From: an uncultured Lachnospiraceae bacterium
GTDB taxonomy: Bacteria; Bacillota; Clostridia; Lachnospirales; Lachnospiraceae
Direction of reading: 5' to 3'
NCBI GenBank assembly: GCA_947594085.1
Contig: CANQEB010000029.1
Coordinates: 1-15,055 of the forward strand
DNA length: 15,055 bases
The translations under genes and the position numbers were made by a program. The number at the start of each line of letters is the position of its first letter. The stretch's first letter is position 1. The notes under the pieces are model-generated. The model was given only the letters and a program-made list of their open reading frames with translations. It searched no databases and was not told where the DNA came from. Below are positions 6,937 to 14,495 of the stretch, in pieces.

Positions 6937-8115
6937 TTACTGTTTTTGCGCCCGCACGGACTCGAGCAATTCATTGATTTTCTCAGTTGGCGTCTCCATC
7001 TTGCCGAGCGTCGCGTCGTGGTTGAGTGCCTCGATGATGATCGCCAAAAATCTTGTCATGTCTGCCTCTGCGTAATACGGTTTCGACAGAAGATCCGGGT
7101 TGCGGTAGTTCAGGTTTGTCGTGACGACTTTTGAGATATAACCCTTCTCATAATACTCGTCGAATTTGGCAAATCCATCTGTAAACAGTCCAAAGGTGGT
7201 GCAGACAAAGACGCGCTTTGCGCCGCGCGCCTTGACCTGACGCGCCACGTCGAGCATACTTTCACCGGAGGAGATCATGTCGTCTATGACGATGACGTCC
7301 TTGCCCTCGACAGAGTCTCCGAGAAATTCATGCGCGACGATCGGATTCTTTCCGTTTATGATCGTCGAGTAATCACGTCTTTTGTAGAACATTCCCATAT
7401 CGATACCGAGAATATTCGAGAAATAGACAGCGCGGCCCATCGCGCCCTCGTCCGGGCTGATGATCATCAGATGGTCGTTGTCCAGCCGGAAATCTTCCAC
7501 ATTATCCAGAAGCGCTTTCAAAAACTGGTAAGTAGGCATGAATGTATCAAAGCCCTTCAGCGGGATTGCGTTCTGTACACGCGGGTCATGCGCGTCAAAC
7601 GTGATGATATTCGAGACGCCCATATCAGTCAGCTCCTGCAGAGCGAGCGAGCAGTCGAGTGATTCGCGCTTAGCGCGCTTGTGCTGGCGGCCTTCATAGA
7701 GAAACGGCATGACAACGTTGATGCGCTTGGCCTTGCCGGTGGCAGCAGAGATGATGCGCTTCAAGTCCTGGTAGTGATTGTCCGGTGACATGTGATTTTC
7801 GTGGCCGCAGACCGTGTAGGTCAGGCTGTAGTTGCACACATCGACAAGAATATAGAGGTCTGTGCCGCGCACGGACTCATTGATCTGTCCCTTGCCCTCG
7901 CCGGTGCCGAAGCGCGGACATCTGCAGTCCAGCAGATAGGAATCTTCCAGATAGCCGGGCAAAGAGGCGAGATCGGTATTGTCTGAGACCGCCTCACGCC
8001 TGGAAGCGACGAGATGACGATTCACGGCCTGTCCGAATTCCCGGCATCCTTCAAGTGCTGCGATTTTCAGTGGTCCAACCGGTAAAATGTGCTCATTGTT
8101 TTCGTATTCAGACAT
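6937..8115 (-). CDS. prs: Ribose-phosphate pyrophosphokinase, long divergent type
   Basis: PRPP synthetase transfers pyrophosphate from ATP to ribose-5-phosphate, feeding purine, pyrimidine, histidine and tryptophan synthesis. The protein has 392 residues against about 315 for ordinary Prs, with an N-terminal region of roughly 75 extra residues and a modified PRPP loop: VIVIDDMISSGESM (274-287) in place of the usual DD-x-x-DTGGT pattern. Other Prs-like segments are MPFLYEGRQHKRAKRES (136-152, counterpart of the RQDRK loop), FDAHDPRVQNA (173-183) and ISPDEGAMGRA (219-229). The frame is open to 8250, but AGGAGG before ATG8115 fixes the start. Such long forms are known in Clostridia; catalytic activity is probable, not certain. 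It is monocistronic on the minus strand. Confidence 0.9.
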   Translation of the reverse strand: MSEYENNEHILPVGPLKIAALEGCREFGQAVNRHLVASRREAVSDNTDLASLPGYLEDSYLLDCRCPRFGTGEGKGQINESVRGTDLYILVDVCNYSLTYTVCGHENHMSPDNHYQDLKRIISAATGKAKRINVVMPFLYEGRQHKRAKRESLDCSLALQELTDMGVSNIITFDAHDPRVQNAIPLKGFDTFMPTYQFLKALLDNVEDFRLDNDHLMIISPDEGAMGRAVYFSNILGIDMGMFYKRRDYSTIINGKNPIVAHEFLGDSVEGKDVIVIDDMISSGESMLDVARQVKARGAKRVFVCTTFGLFTDGFAKFDEYYEKGYISKVVTTNLNYRNPDLLSKPYYAEADMTRFLAIIIEALNHDATLGKMETPTEKINELLESVRAQKQ

Positions 8116-8121
8116 GGGATT

Positions 8122-8127
8122 CCTCCT
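8122..8127 (-). promoter_or_regulatory. Ribosome binding site that fixes the prs start
   Basis: On the minus strand AGGAGG is followed by six bases and ATG (8115-8113). This selects the 392-residue form over the longer open frame reaching 8250. Confidence 0.85.
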
Positions 8128-8188
8128 GTTTTCTCTGATGTAGGTTCGCATAGGTAGTGAAATTTGCCTGCTTATGAGATCGGAATAA

Positions 8189-8217
8189 TTCATAAAACAG
8201 ATATGTAATAATATAAC
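8189..8217 (+). promoter_or_regulatory. Possible divergent promoter for the DUF512-der operon
   Basis: TTCATA at 8189-8194 and TATAAC at 8212-8217 are 17 bases apart on the plus strand. The -10 overlaps that of the minus-strand prs promoter, so the two would compete for polymerase. The -35 match is only four of six. Confidence 0.3.
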
Positions 8218-8238
8218 ATTTCGGTATTTTCCAGTCAA
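8210..8238 (-). promoter_or_regulatory. Sigma-A promoter for the prs-type gene
   Basis: On the minus strand TTGACT (8238-8233) is 17 bases from TATATT (8215-8210), with TG one base before the -10 (extended -10). Predicted initiation near 8203 gives a leader of about 88 bases. It is the best promoter match in this intergenic region. Confidence 0.65.
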
Positions 8239-8267
8239 GACATAGCACATTGCCGGGTTGCATTTTC

Positions 8268-8276
8268 AGGAAGGAA
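8268..8276 (+). promoter_or_regulatory. Ribosome binding site for the DUF512 gene
   Basis: AGGAAGGAA ends five bases before ATG8282 and favours this start over TTG8258 (no site) and ATG8327 (weaker AGGTGGGAA further away). Confidence 0.6.
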
Positions 8277-8281
8277 ATAGT

Positions 8282-9745
8282 ATGATAAATGCGGAAAAAG
8301 TGCGGACAGGCAGGTGGGAACAGGTCATGGCGAAACAGCGAATAGAACACAGAATCAAGGAGGTGCTTCCTGGGAGCATTGCGCAGGAGCTTGAGCTCGA
8401 AGCGGGGGATGTACTGCTCGAAGTGAACGGACAGCCGATTGAGGATGTGTTCGACTATCACTATTTGACAAATGAAGAGTATCTGACGGTATTGGTGCGC
8501 AAGCTGGACGGCGAAGAGTGGGAGATTGAGATCGAGAAGGAATTCGAAGAGGATCTTGGGATTGTGTTCGAGAATTCCCTGATGGATGAATACCGTTCCT
8601 GCCGGAATAAGTGCATTTTTTGTTTTATTGACCAAATGCCGAAAGGGATGCGTCAGACGTTGTACTTCAAGGATGACGATTCAAGGCTGTCGTTTCTCCA
8701 GGGAAACTATGTGACGCTGACAAACATGAGTGATCATGACATCGAACGGATCATTCAGTATCGCCTGGAACCGATCAATATTTCTTTTCACACGATGAAC
8801 CCTGAACTGCGCTGCAGGATGTTGAACAACCGCTTTGCGGGAGATATTTTCCCGAAGGTGAATGCGCTGGCTGCCGCCGGTATTGAGATGAATGGACAGA
8901 TTGTACTGTGCAAGGGGGTCAACGACGGCGAGGAGCTGGAGCATTCGATTCAGAAGCTCACGGAATATCTGCCGAGCATGAAGAGCATTTCAGTCGTCCC
9001 GGTTGGCCTCACGAAATTCCGTGATGGACTGTACCCGCTGGAGCCGTTTACGGCGCAGGATGCTGGCCAGGTCATCGACTGCATTGAGGCATGGCAGAAA
9101 AAGATTTATCATGAACATGGCCTTCACTTTATTCATGCATCGGATGAGTGGTATATCTTGGCAGGACGGGAATTTCCTGAGGAAGAGCGTTACGATGGAT
9201 ATTTGCAGCTCGAAAATGGAGTTGGCATGATGCGCCTGCTGCGGGAGGAAGTGATGGAAGCCCTCGCGCGAATGGGTGCGGAGCCTGATTCACACACGCA
9301 AATGGGAGAGATGTCGGGATCAGACAGCACAGACCTGGACAGAGACGGGGCCTTGAACAGCGAGTTATTGCCTCGTGAGATCTCTATTGCGACGGGACAG
9401 CTTGCCGCGCCGCTGATTCGGGAGCTGTGCAGTGAAATTCAGAAGAAGTTTTCACGGCTTACGGTGCACGTATATGAGATTTACAATCATTTCTTCGGAG
9501 AGCTGATCACGGTCTCAGGGCTGATTACTGGGACGGATCTCATGGAACAGCTGAAGGGGCAGCCACTTGGGACCGAGTTGCTGCTTCCCGTCAATATGCT
9601 GCGCAGTGGAGAGCAGGTATTCCTGGATGATATCACGGTCGGGGAGCTGGAAAAGGCTTTACAAATAAAGGTGCGTATTGTAAAATCAAGCGGACAGGAT
9701 TTTGTTGCGGCAGTGACGGGAAGAGAAAAAGGAGGACGCGGATGA
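8282..9745 (+). CDS. DUF512 family protein (PDZ plus radical-SAM-like), function unknown
   Basis: The 487-residue product has a PDZ-like N-terminal domain (about 17-75, with [18 protein letters not shown]), then a radical-SAM-like core with cysteines 107, 111 and 114 in [15 protein letters not shown], a C-x3-C-x2-C pattern expected to hold a [4Fe-4S] cluster. Family segments [23 protein letters not shown] and [14 protein letters not shown] follow, then a C-terminal DUF512 domain beginning near [12 protein letters not shown]. Between them, about 333-365, lies an acidic Ser/Asp-rich linker that looks like a variable insertion. Its stop overlaps the der start by four bases. The recurrent pairing with der suggests a link to ribosome or RNA maturation, but the reaction is unknown. 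ATG8327 is an alternative start. Confidence 0.9.
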   Translation: MINAEKVRTGRWEQVMAKQRIEHRIKEVLPGSIAQELELEAGDVLLEVNGQPIEDVFDYHYLTNEEYLTVLVRKLDGEEWEIEIEKEFEEDLGIVFENSLMDEYRSCRNKCIFCFIDQMPKGMRQTLYFKDDDSRLSFLQGNYVTLTNMSDHDIERIIQYRLEPINISFHTMNPELRCRMLNNRFAGDIFPKVNALAAAGIEMNGQIVLCKGVNDGEELEHSIQKLTEYLPSMKSISVVPVGLTKFRDGLYPLEPFTAQDAGQVIDCIEAWQKKIYHEHGLHFIHASDEWYILAGREFPEEERYDGYLQLENGVGMMRLLREEVMEALARMGAEPDSHTQMGEMSGSDSTDLDRDGALNSELLPREISIATGQLAAPLIRELCSEIQKKFSRLTVHVYEIYNHFFGELITVSGLITGTDLMEQLKGQPLGTELLLPVNMLRSGEQVFLDDITVGELEKALQIKVRIVKSSGQDFVAAVTGREKGGRG

Positions 9746-11070
9746 GCAAGCCGATCGTAGCGATTGTCGGCCGCCCGAACGTGGGCAAGTCGACGCTGTT
9801 TAATGCGCTGGCGGGTGAGAATATCGCGATCGTGAAGGACACGCCGGGCGTGACGAGAGACAGGATCTATGCCGATGTAGAGTGGCTGAATATCAACTTT
9901 ACACTGATCGACACCGGGGGCATCGAGCCGGACAGCAGCGACGTGATTCTCGCACAGATGCGTGATCAGGCGCAGATTGCGATCGATACTGCTGATGTGA
10001 TCCTTTTTATGGTGGACAATAAACAGGGACTGGTGGATTCGGACGCGAAGGTCGCGGATATGCTGCGCCGCTCGCACAAGCCAGTCGTACTTGTCGTGAA
10101 TAAAGTGGACGATTTTAACCGAGACATGCCGGATGTCTATGAGTTCTACAATCTCGGCATCGGAGATCCGAATCCGATCTGTGCGAGCAATAAGCTGGGC
10201 GTCGGGGACATGCTGGACAAGGTGGTCTCTTATTTTGATGAAGGCGTGGTGGCGGAGGAAGAGGACGAACGGCCCAGGATCGCGATCGTGGGCAAGCCAA
10301 ATGTCGGAAAATCGTCTCTGATCAATAAACTGCTCGGAGAGAAGCGCCTGATCGTATCTGAGATTGCCGGGACGACACGTGACGCTGTGGATACTGCGGT
10401 AAAGTGGGATGGAAAAGATTACGTGTTTATCGACACGGCCGGATTGCGCCGAAAGAACAAGATCAAAGAAGAGTTGGAGCGCTACAGCATCATCCGCACG
10501 GTCACAGCGGTAGAGCGAGCCGATGTGGTAGTTCTTCTGATTGATGCAATTGAGGGCGTGACAGAGCAAGATGCCAAGATCGCCGGGATTGCGCACGATC
10601 GGGGCAAGGGCATTGTCATCGCGGTGAACAAATGGGATGCGATCGAGAAGGATGACAGGACGATATATAAATACCGGGACGATGTTCGCAACGTGTTGTC
10701 GTACATGCCCTACGCGGAAATTCTCTTCATCTCGGCGGAGACGGGGCAGCGCATTCCGAAGCTTTTCGAGACGATCGACATGGTCATTGCGAATCAGTCG
10801 ATGCGCGTGGCGACCGGGGTACTCAATGAGATCATGGCGGAGGCCGTGGCTTTGCAGCAGCCGCCCTCAGACAAGGGAAAGCGTCTGAAGCTCTACTATA
10901 TCACGCAGGTTTCGGTCAAACCGCCGACCTTTGTGGTGTTTGTCAACGATAAACAGCTGATGCATTTTTCCTATACAAGATATTTGGAAAACAAGATCAG
11001 GGACACATTCGGGTTTAAAGGAACCTCTCTGAAATTCATCATCAGGGAGAGAAAGGACAAGGATCAATAG
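9742..11070 (+). CDS. der: Ribosome biogenesis GTPase Der (EngA)
   Basis: Der is an essential GTPase with two tandem G domains that acts in 50S subunit assembly. The 442 residues match the usual 435-490. Domain 1 has P-loop GRPNVGKST (10-18), G2 in TPGVTRDR, G3 DTGG (57-60) and G4 NKVD (120-123). Domain 2 has GKPNVGKSS (184-192), [14 protein letters not shown] (231-234) and NKWD (296-299). A KH-like domain fills about 355-440 with [18 protein letters not shown]. The start ATG9742 is inside the last codon of the DUF512 gene (ATGA overlap), so translation is coupled. The acidic inter-domain linker (about 165-178) is normal for the family. Confidence 0.98.
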   Translation: MSKPIVAIVGRPNVGKSTLFNALAGENIAIVKDTPGVTRDRIYADVEWLNINFTLIDTGGIEPDSSDVILAQMRDQAQIAIDTADVILFMVDNKQGLVDSDAKVADMLRRSHKPVVLVVNKVDDFNRDMPDVYEFYNLGIGDPNPICASNKLGVGDMLDKVVSYFDEGVVAEEEDERPRIAIVGKPNVGKSSLINKLLGEKRLIVSEIAGTTRDAVDTAVKWDGKDYVFIDTAGLRRKNKIKEELERYSIIRTVTAVERADVVVLLIDAIEGVTEQDAKIAGIAHDRGKGIVIAVNKWDAIEKDDRTIYKYRDDVRNVLSYMPYAEILFISAETGQRIPKLFETIDMVIANQSMRVATGVLNEIMAEAVALQQPPSDKGKRLKLYYITQVSVKPPTFVVFVNDKQLMHFSYTRYLENKIRDTFGFKGTSLKFIIRERKDKDQ

Positions 11071-11072
11071 TG

Positions 11073-11705
11073 ATGGTACGTTTGCTTTGCGTGGCGATCG
11101 GCTATCTATTTGGACTGTTTCAGACAGGCTATATCTACGGCAGACTTCACGGGATCGACATCCGTGAGTACGGGAGCGGAAATGCCGGCACGACAAACAC
11201 GCTGCGCACGCTCGGCAAAAAGGCAGGCGCGATCACGCTGCTGGGCGACGCGTTCAAGTGTGTGTTTGCGGTGCTGCTCGTGCGTTTCCTGTTCCGGGAG
11301 GAATACGGAGATATGCTGCCGCTTCTGAGTCTGTATACGGCCGCAGGTGTGGTCCTCGGTCACAATTTTCCCTTTTACCTGCATTTTCACGGGGGCAAGG
11401 GAATCGCGGCGACCGCGGGGCTGATCCTCGCGACAAGCCGGATCATGACGCTGATCTCGCTGATACTTTTCTGCTCGGCGCTTTTTCTGACACACTATGT
11501 CTCTCTGGGGTCTCTGCTGGTCTATGTCGGATTTGTCATTGAGCTGATTGTGTTTGGTCAGCTCGGGATGTTTGGGATGACGCAGGCCCATTTGAATGAG
11601 ATGTACGCGGTCGGTATCGCGCTGATGCTTCTCGCGTTCTGGATGCATCGGGAGAACATTAAGCGGCTGCTGCATGGGGAGGAGCGAAAGACGTTTATCA
11701 TATGA
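11073..11705 (+). CDS. plsY: Glycerol-3-phosphate acyltransferase PlsY
   Basis: PlsY is an integral membrane enzyme that transfers an acyl group from acyl-phosphate to sn-glycerol-3-phosphate, the first step of phospholipid synthesis. The 210-residue product is hydrophobic, with about five to seven membrane segments, and carries family motif 1 YGSGNAGTTNTLRTLG (33-48) and motif 2 GHNFPFYLHFHGGKG (96-110). GTG11070, overlapping the der stop, directly precedes ATG11073; either may start the protein, and AAGGA at 11059-11063 suits ATG better. The C-terminus is basic and cytoplasmic. The gene overlaps gpsA, whose product supplies its substrate, so the two steps are paired. Confidence 0.95.
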   Translation: MVRLLCVAIGYLFGLFQTGYIYGRLHGIDIREYGSGNAGTTNTLRTLGKKAGAITLLGDAFKCVFAVLLVRFLFREEYGDMLPLLSLYTAAGVVLGHNFPFYLHFHGGKGIAATAGLILATSRIMTLISLILFCSALFLTHYVSLGSLLVYVGFVIELIVFGQLGMFGMTQAHLNEMYAVGIALMLLAFWMHRENIKRLLHGEERKTFII

Positions 11706-11728
11706 TTCAAGAGGAGAAAACGAGGAAT

Positions 11729-12736
11729 ATGACGGACATAGCTGTAATCGGTGCGGGAAGCTGGGGGACAGCCCTCGCGATCCTGCTGCAAGAAAATGGA
11801 AATCAGGTGACTCTTTGGTCGTACCGGGAGGATGAGGCAGAGGAGATTCGCAAGACGAGGCAGCTCGCGTCGAAATTGCCCGGGGTGACGATTCCAGAGG
11901 GAATTTTAGTTACGTCTGACCTTGCGCTTGCAGTGCGGGGGAAGCCAGTGCTGGTGCTTGTGGTGCCGTCTAACTGCGTCCGGGAGACGGCTGTAAAGAT
12001 GTGCCCCTTTGTCGAAAAGGGTGCAGTGATCGTCTGCGCCTCGAAGGGAATCGAGGAGGCCACGCTGGACACGATGACGGATATTGTGGAGGAGGAGATT
12101 CCGCAGGCGGACGCGGCAGTGTTATCGGGTCCGAGCCACGCGGAGGAGGTCGCGCGGGGACTTCCGACCACCTGCGTGATCGGGGCGAAATTCGAGGAAA
12201 TCGCGCGGATGCTGCAGAAGCTTTTTATGAGCCATTGCTTCCGCGTGTACATCAGTTCAGATATGCTTGGGATCGAGCTCGGCGGCGCGCTGAAAAATGT
12301 GATCGCTTTGGCGGCGGGCATCGCGGACGGCATGGGGTACGGTGACAACGCGAAAGCGGCGCTGATCACGCGCGGGATGGCGGAGATCGGCCGGCTCGGA
12401 ATGAAGATGGGCGGCAGACTTGAGACGTTCTCGGGGCTGACCGGGATCGGAGACCTGATCGTGACCTGCGCGAGTATGCATAGCCGCAATCGCCGTGCGG
12501 GAATCCTGATGGGTAAGGGTCACACGATGGAAGAGGCGATGAAGGAGGTAAATATGGTCGTGGAGGGCGTCTATTCCGCGCGCGCGGCCATGCGCCTTGC
12601 AGAGAAATACGAGTCGGAGCTTCCGATCATCGAGCAGGTAAACAAGGTGCTGTTTGATGGAAAAGATCCGAAGCAGGCGGTGTCGGAGCTGATGCTGCGG
12701 GACAACAAGCTGGAGAATTCATTGATTCCCTGGTAA
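11729..12736 (+). CDS. gpsA: Glycerol-3-phosphate dehydrogenase [NAD(P)+] GpsA
   Basis: GpsA reduces dihydroxyacetone phosphate to sn-glycerol-3-phosphate for phospholipid synthesis. From ATG11729 the product has 335 residues with the dinucleotide-binding GAGSWGTA at 8-15, the same offset as in other GpsA proteins, then VVPSN, CASKGIEE, LSGPSHAEEVARGLPT (132-147) and the catalytic Lys189 in LGGALKNVIALAAG. The C-terminal helical domain includes GLTGIGDLIVTC. ATG11702, overlapping the plsY stop, is in frame and would add nine residues (344); it lacks a ribosome site, while GAGGAG at 11711-11716 and CGAGGAA lie just before 11729. It is the last gene of the operon and is followed by a terminator. 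Confidence 0.96.
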   Translation: MTDIAVIGAGSWGTALAILLQENGNQVTLWSYREDEAEEIRKTRQLASKLPGVTIPEGILVTSDLALAVRGKPVLVLVVPSNCVRETAVKMCPFVEKGAVIVCASKGIEEATLDTMTDIVEEEIPQADAAVLSGPSHAEEVARGLPTTCVIGAKFEEIARMLQKLFMSHCFRVYISSDMLGIELGGALKNVIALAAGIADGMGYGDNAKAALITRGMAEIGRLGMKMGGRLETFSGLTGIGDLIVTCASMHSRNRRAGILMGKGHTMEEAMKEVNMVVEGVYSARAAMRLAEKYESELPIIEQVNKVLFDGKDPKQAVSELMLRDNKLENSLIPW

Positions 12737-12842
12737 AACTGCCCTTTGCGCATCCCTGCCGAGGAGTTTTTGAATAAGGCAAAGCGATTGCAGGCGTCAG
12801 AGCCTTTTCAGCCTGCGATGATTTTGAAAGAGTTATCAGACG

Positions 12843-12878
12843 GAACCGGGACTGCCGCAGCAGGGCGCCCGGTTCTTT
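12843..12878 (+). terminator. Rho-independent terminator after gpsA
   Basis: GAACCGGG (12843-12850) pairs with CCCGGTTC (12868-12875) and encloses an inner CTGC/GCAG stem with a CGCA loop. The T run is short and interrupted (TTTGTCTG). It closes the DUF512-der-plsY-gpsA operon. Confidence 0.65.
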
Positions 12879-12923
12879 GTCTGTTCCGTTTGTGTTTTGT
12901 CCCGGTCGTTTCGTGAAAATGTG

Positions 12924-12952
12924 TTGACAGAATTTGTATTTCAAGCTTGAAT
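12924..12952 (+). promoter_or_regulatory. Promoter for the PAP2 gene with an overlapping palindrome
   Basis: A perfect TTGACA at 12924-12929 is 17 bases from TTGAAT (12947-12952, four of six). The 12-bp perfect palindrome TTCAAGCTTGAA at 12940-12951 lies in the spacer and -10 element and could be an operator. TATTAT at 12952-12957 is another possible -10 but at 22 bases. Confidence 0.5.
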
Positions 12953-13057
12953 ATTATTAGCGGTATTCTGTCCTGAAGCCGGGCGGCCGATCCTGCAAGG
13001 AAAGGCCTGCCTGATCCGGGGACGGAGATTCCCTGACAGATAGAGGAGGAGAAGAAA

Positions 13058-14014
13058 ATGGATATTCAATACTTATTGTTGCTGCAGAATCTGCGCGAGG
13101 CCACGGGCGGCGTCCTGAACGGCGCGTTCGAGCTGATCACGAAGCTGGGCGAGGCGTCGATCGTCACGCTCCTTGTGGCGTTTGTTTACTGGTGCGTCGA
13201 CAAGCGCGAGGGCATCTTCCTGATGCTGACCTTTTACTACAACCGCGTGATCAACGGTTTCCTGAAGATCACAGCCTGTGTGTACCGGCCATGGATCCGC
13301 GATGCGCGCGTGGTGCCGGTTCCGGAGGCGATGGCGGACGCCACGGGCTATTCGTTCCCGAGCGGTCATTCCGCGAACGCCACCAGCTTTTTCGGAGGAC
13401 TTGCGTACAACAAGAAATATCCTAAGATTTTCCGGGTCCTTATGGTCATTCTGGTGCTGCTGGTCGGCTTTTCGCGCAATTATCTGGGCGTGCACACGCC
13501 GCAGGATGTGATTGTCTCCATTGTCCTGGCGGTTGTTTTGTTGTTCGCGTTTCGCAGGCTGCTCGACTGGGTGGACCAAAACCCAACGAAAGATTGGATC
13601 GTCCTGCTCGCGGGCGTGGCGCTCTGCGTTCTGCTAGTCGTCTACGCTTCCCTGAAAGGGTATCCGGTAGACTATGATGCGGCGGGCGAGGTGATCGTGG
13701 ATCCGGCCAAGATGCCGATCGATTCCTTCAAGAACGCCGGAATGGGGCTTGGATTCATCGTGGGATGGTTCCTGGAGAGAAGATTCATTAAATTTGAGAC
13801 GGAGGGAAAATGGTATTTTCGTGTGCTCCGTTATGTCGTCTGCGTCGCGGTCTACGAGCTCTTGAAGACGTACGCAGCTCCGCTGATCACCGGAGCGGTC
13901 GCGGGCGGGGTTGGCAAGGCGCTGGAGCAGTTTGTGCTGATTCTCTATATCACGGCGGGCGCGCCTGTTTTGATCCGGCTTCTGGGGATGCTTGACCGGA
14001 GCTCCGCAAAATAA
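13058..14014 (+). CDS. PAP2-family membrane phosphatase
   Basis: The 318-residue product is a polytopic membrane protein of the PAP2 phosphatase superfamily, whose members dephosphorylate lipid phosphates such as phosphatidate or undecaprenyl pyrophosphate. All three active-site motifs are present: K70-x6-R77P (KITACVYRP), PSGH at 101-104 (nucleophile-assisting His104), and S139R-x5-H146-x3-D150. Additional membrane helices follow to the C-terminus (about 160-175, 245-300), making it longer than the minimal 200-residue enzymes. AGGAGG at 13044-13049 is eight bases before the ATG. It has its own promoter and is followed, 42 bases on, by a small peptide gene with no terminator between. The substrate cannot be told; undecaprenyl pyrophosphate recycling is one possibility. 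Confidence 0.9.
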   Translation: MDIQYLLLLQNLREATGGVLNGAFELITKLGEASIVTLLVAFVYWCVDKREGIFLMLTFYYNRVINGFLKITACVYRPWIRDARVVPVPEAMADATGYSFPSGHSANATSFFGGLAYNKKYPKIFRVLMVILVLLVGFSRNYLGVHTPQDVIVSIVLAVVLLFAFRRLLDWVDQNPTKDWIVLLAGVALCVLLVVYASLKGYPVDYDAAGEVIVDPAKMPIDSFKNAGMGLGFIVGWFLERRFIKFETEGKWYFRVLRYVVCVAVYELLKTYAAPLITGAVAGGVGKALEQFVLILYITAGAPVLIRLLGMLDRSSAK

Positions 14015-14056
14015 GCAAGTGAAAAGAAATATAAGATTTTAAGGAGGAACAGCTTC

Positions 14057-14206
14057 ATGAAGGAAGAAGACAAAGAAATCAAGGAAAGCGAAAAACCGGA
14101 GCGGGGGCAGTGTGAGTTAGACGACAATGCTCTTGAGCAGGCTGCCGGAGGAGGGCTCCAGCAATGGGTAAAAGATGCCTGGGATCGGATTGGAAACGAC
14201 GGCTGA
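14057..14206 (+). CDS. Small peptide with double-glycine-type leader (candidate secreted or RiPP-like peptide)
   Basis: A 49-residue ORF has a strong ribosome site, AAGGAGG at 14041-14047, nine bases before its ATG. The N-terminal half is highly charged (MKEEDKEIKESEKPE). Residues 20-32 read ELDDNALEQAAGG, close to the ELxDxxLExxxGG signature of leader peptides cleaved by C39-type peptidase/ABC exporters. Cleavage after GG at 31-32 would release a 17-residue tail with two Trp (37 and 42), each followed by x-Lys or x-Arg, no Cys, Ser or Thr, and an amphipathic look. It follows the PAP2 gene in the same apparent transcript and is followed by a terminator. No exporter, peptidase or modifying enzyme is in the window. 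That it is translated is likely; its role as a signal, bacteriocin or modified peptide is inference. Confidence 0.72.
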   Translation: MKEEDKEIKESEKPERGQCELDDNALEQAAGGGLQQWVKDAWDRIGNDG

Positions 14207-14264
14207 CTAAATCAAGCTATGAATGGGTGAAGTAAACCAAGGATATAATTCATTCAGAAAAGAG

Positions 14265-14299
14265 AACCGGGACTGCTGATTAGGCTGTCCCGGTTTGTT
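14265..14299 (+). terminator. Probable terminator after the small peptide gene
   Basis: AACCGGGAC (14265-14273) pairs with GTCCCGGTT (14287-14295), nine perfect pairs around a 13-base loop, followed by TGTTG. The T tract is poor. It lies 58 bases after the peptide stop and would end the PAP2-peptide transcript. Confidence 0.6.
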
Positions 14300-14335
14300 G
14301 CGCTATGCTTACATTGTAACAGGATAGTTAGCCAC

Positions 14336-14425
14336 TTATTGACTTTCTGCGGGGATGATCCCATATTCCCTCATCAACTGCTCCTGGTAAGCGGTATCGG
14401 AGACAGAACGTGTCAGATCATTCAT
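14336..14425 (-). pseudogene. Short protein-like ORF fragment, possible C-terminal gene remnant
   Basis: On the minus strand a 29-codon ORF from ATG14425 encodes a peptide that looks like the C-terminal end of a real protein (MNDLTRSVSDTAYQEQL, then MREYGIIPAESQ). The frame stays open upstream only to a TGA at 14453-14455. There is no ribosome site before the ATG. A minus-strand promoter lies about 70 bases upstream. It could be the leftover end of a gene from a mobile element after deletion; I do not recognise the family. A chance ORF is possible. Confidence 0.3.
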
Positions 14426-14428
14426 GCG

Positions 14429-14463
14429 TGAGCGGATAGTCAAGCGGACCGCTCATGTTTTTT
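14429..14463 (+). terminator. Rho-independent terminator
   Basis: TGAGCGG (14429-14435) pairs with CCGCTCA (14449-14455), followed by TG and six T to 14463. It would stop transcription arriving from the left before the His-rich gene. The same inverted repeat falls in the leader of the minus-strand transcript. Confidence 0.65.
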
Positions 14464-14495
14464 GGAAAATCTGTGTTTGGGCTCATAATAAGAGT

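Larger units (their letters stand above)
12737..13057. other. Intergenic region between gpsA and the PAP2 gene
   Basis: No convincing gene is seen in 321 bases. It contains a hairpin pairing 12787-12795 with 12811-12819, followed by a weak T run, then a stronger terminator at 12843-12878, a promoter at 12924-12952 with a palindrome, and a GC-rich leader of about 100 bases ending in AGGAGG at 13044-13049. The leader does not match a riboswitch that I recognise. Confidence 0.6.

Noticed and set aside
6905..6940. AAAAAT/ATTTTT pair between pgeF and prs as a bidirectional terminator
   Set aside because: The pairing lacks a GC-rich stem between the A and T tracts, so it does not make a stable terminator.
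9487..10596. 369-codon minus-strand ORF opposite the DUF512 gene and der
   Set aside because: Shadow of the der G-domain codons on the other strand; no motif and no ribosome site.
12818..12917. 32-codon plus-strand ORF after gpsA
   Set aside because: It runs through the terminator hairpin and has no ribosome site.
12958..13043. Possible riboswitch in the PAP2 leader
   Set aside because: The leader is GC-rich and may fold, but I could match it to no known aptamer consensus.
14222..14279. 18-codon ORF and a perfect TATAAT (14244-14249) before the terminator
   Set aside because: No ribosome site, no -35 at a proper distance, and transcription would stop at once at 14265-14299.
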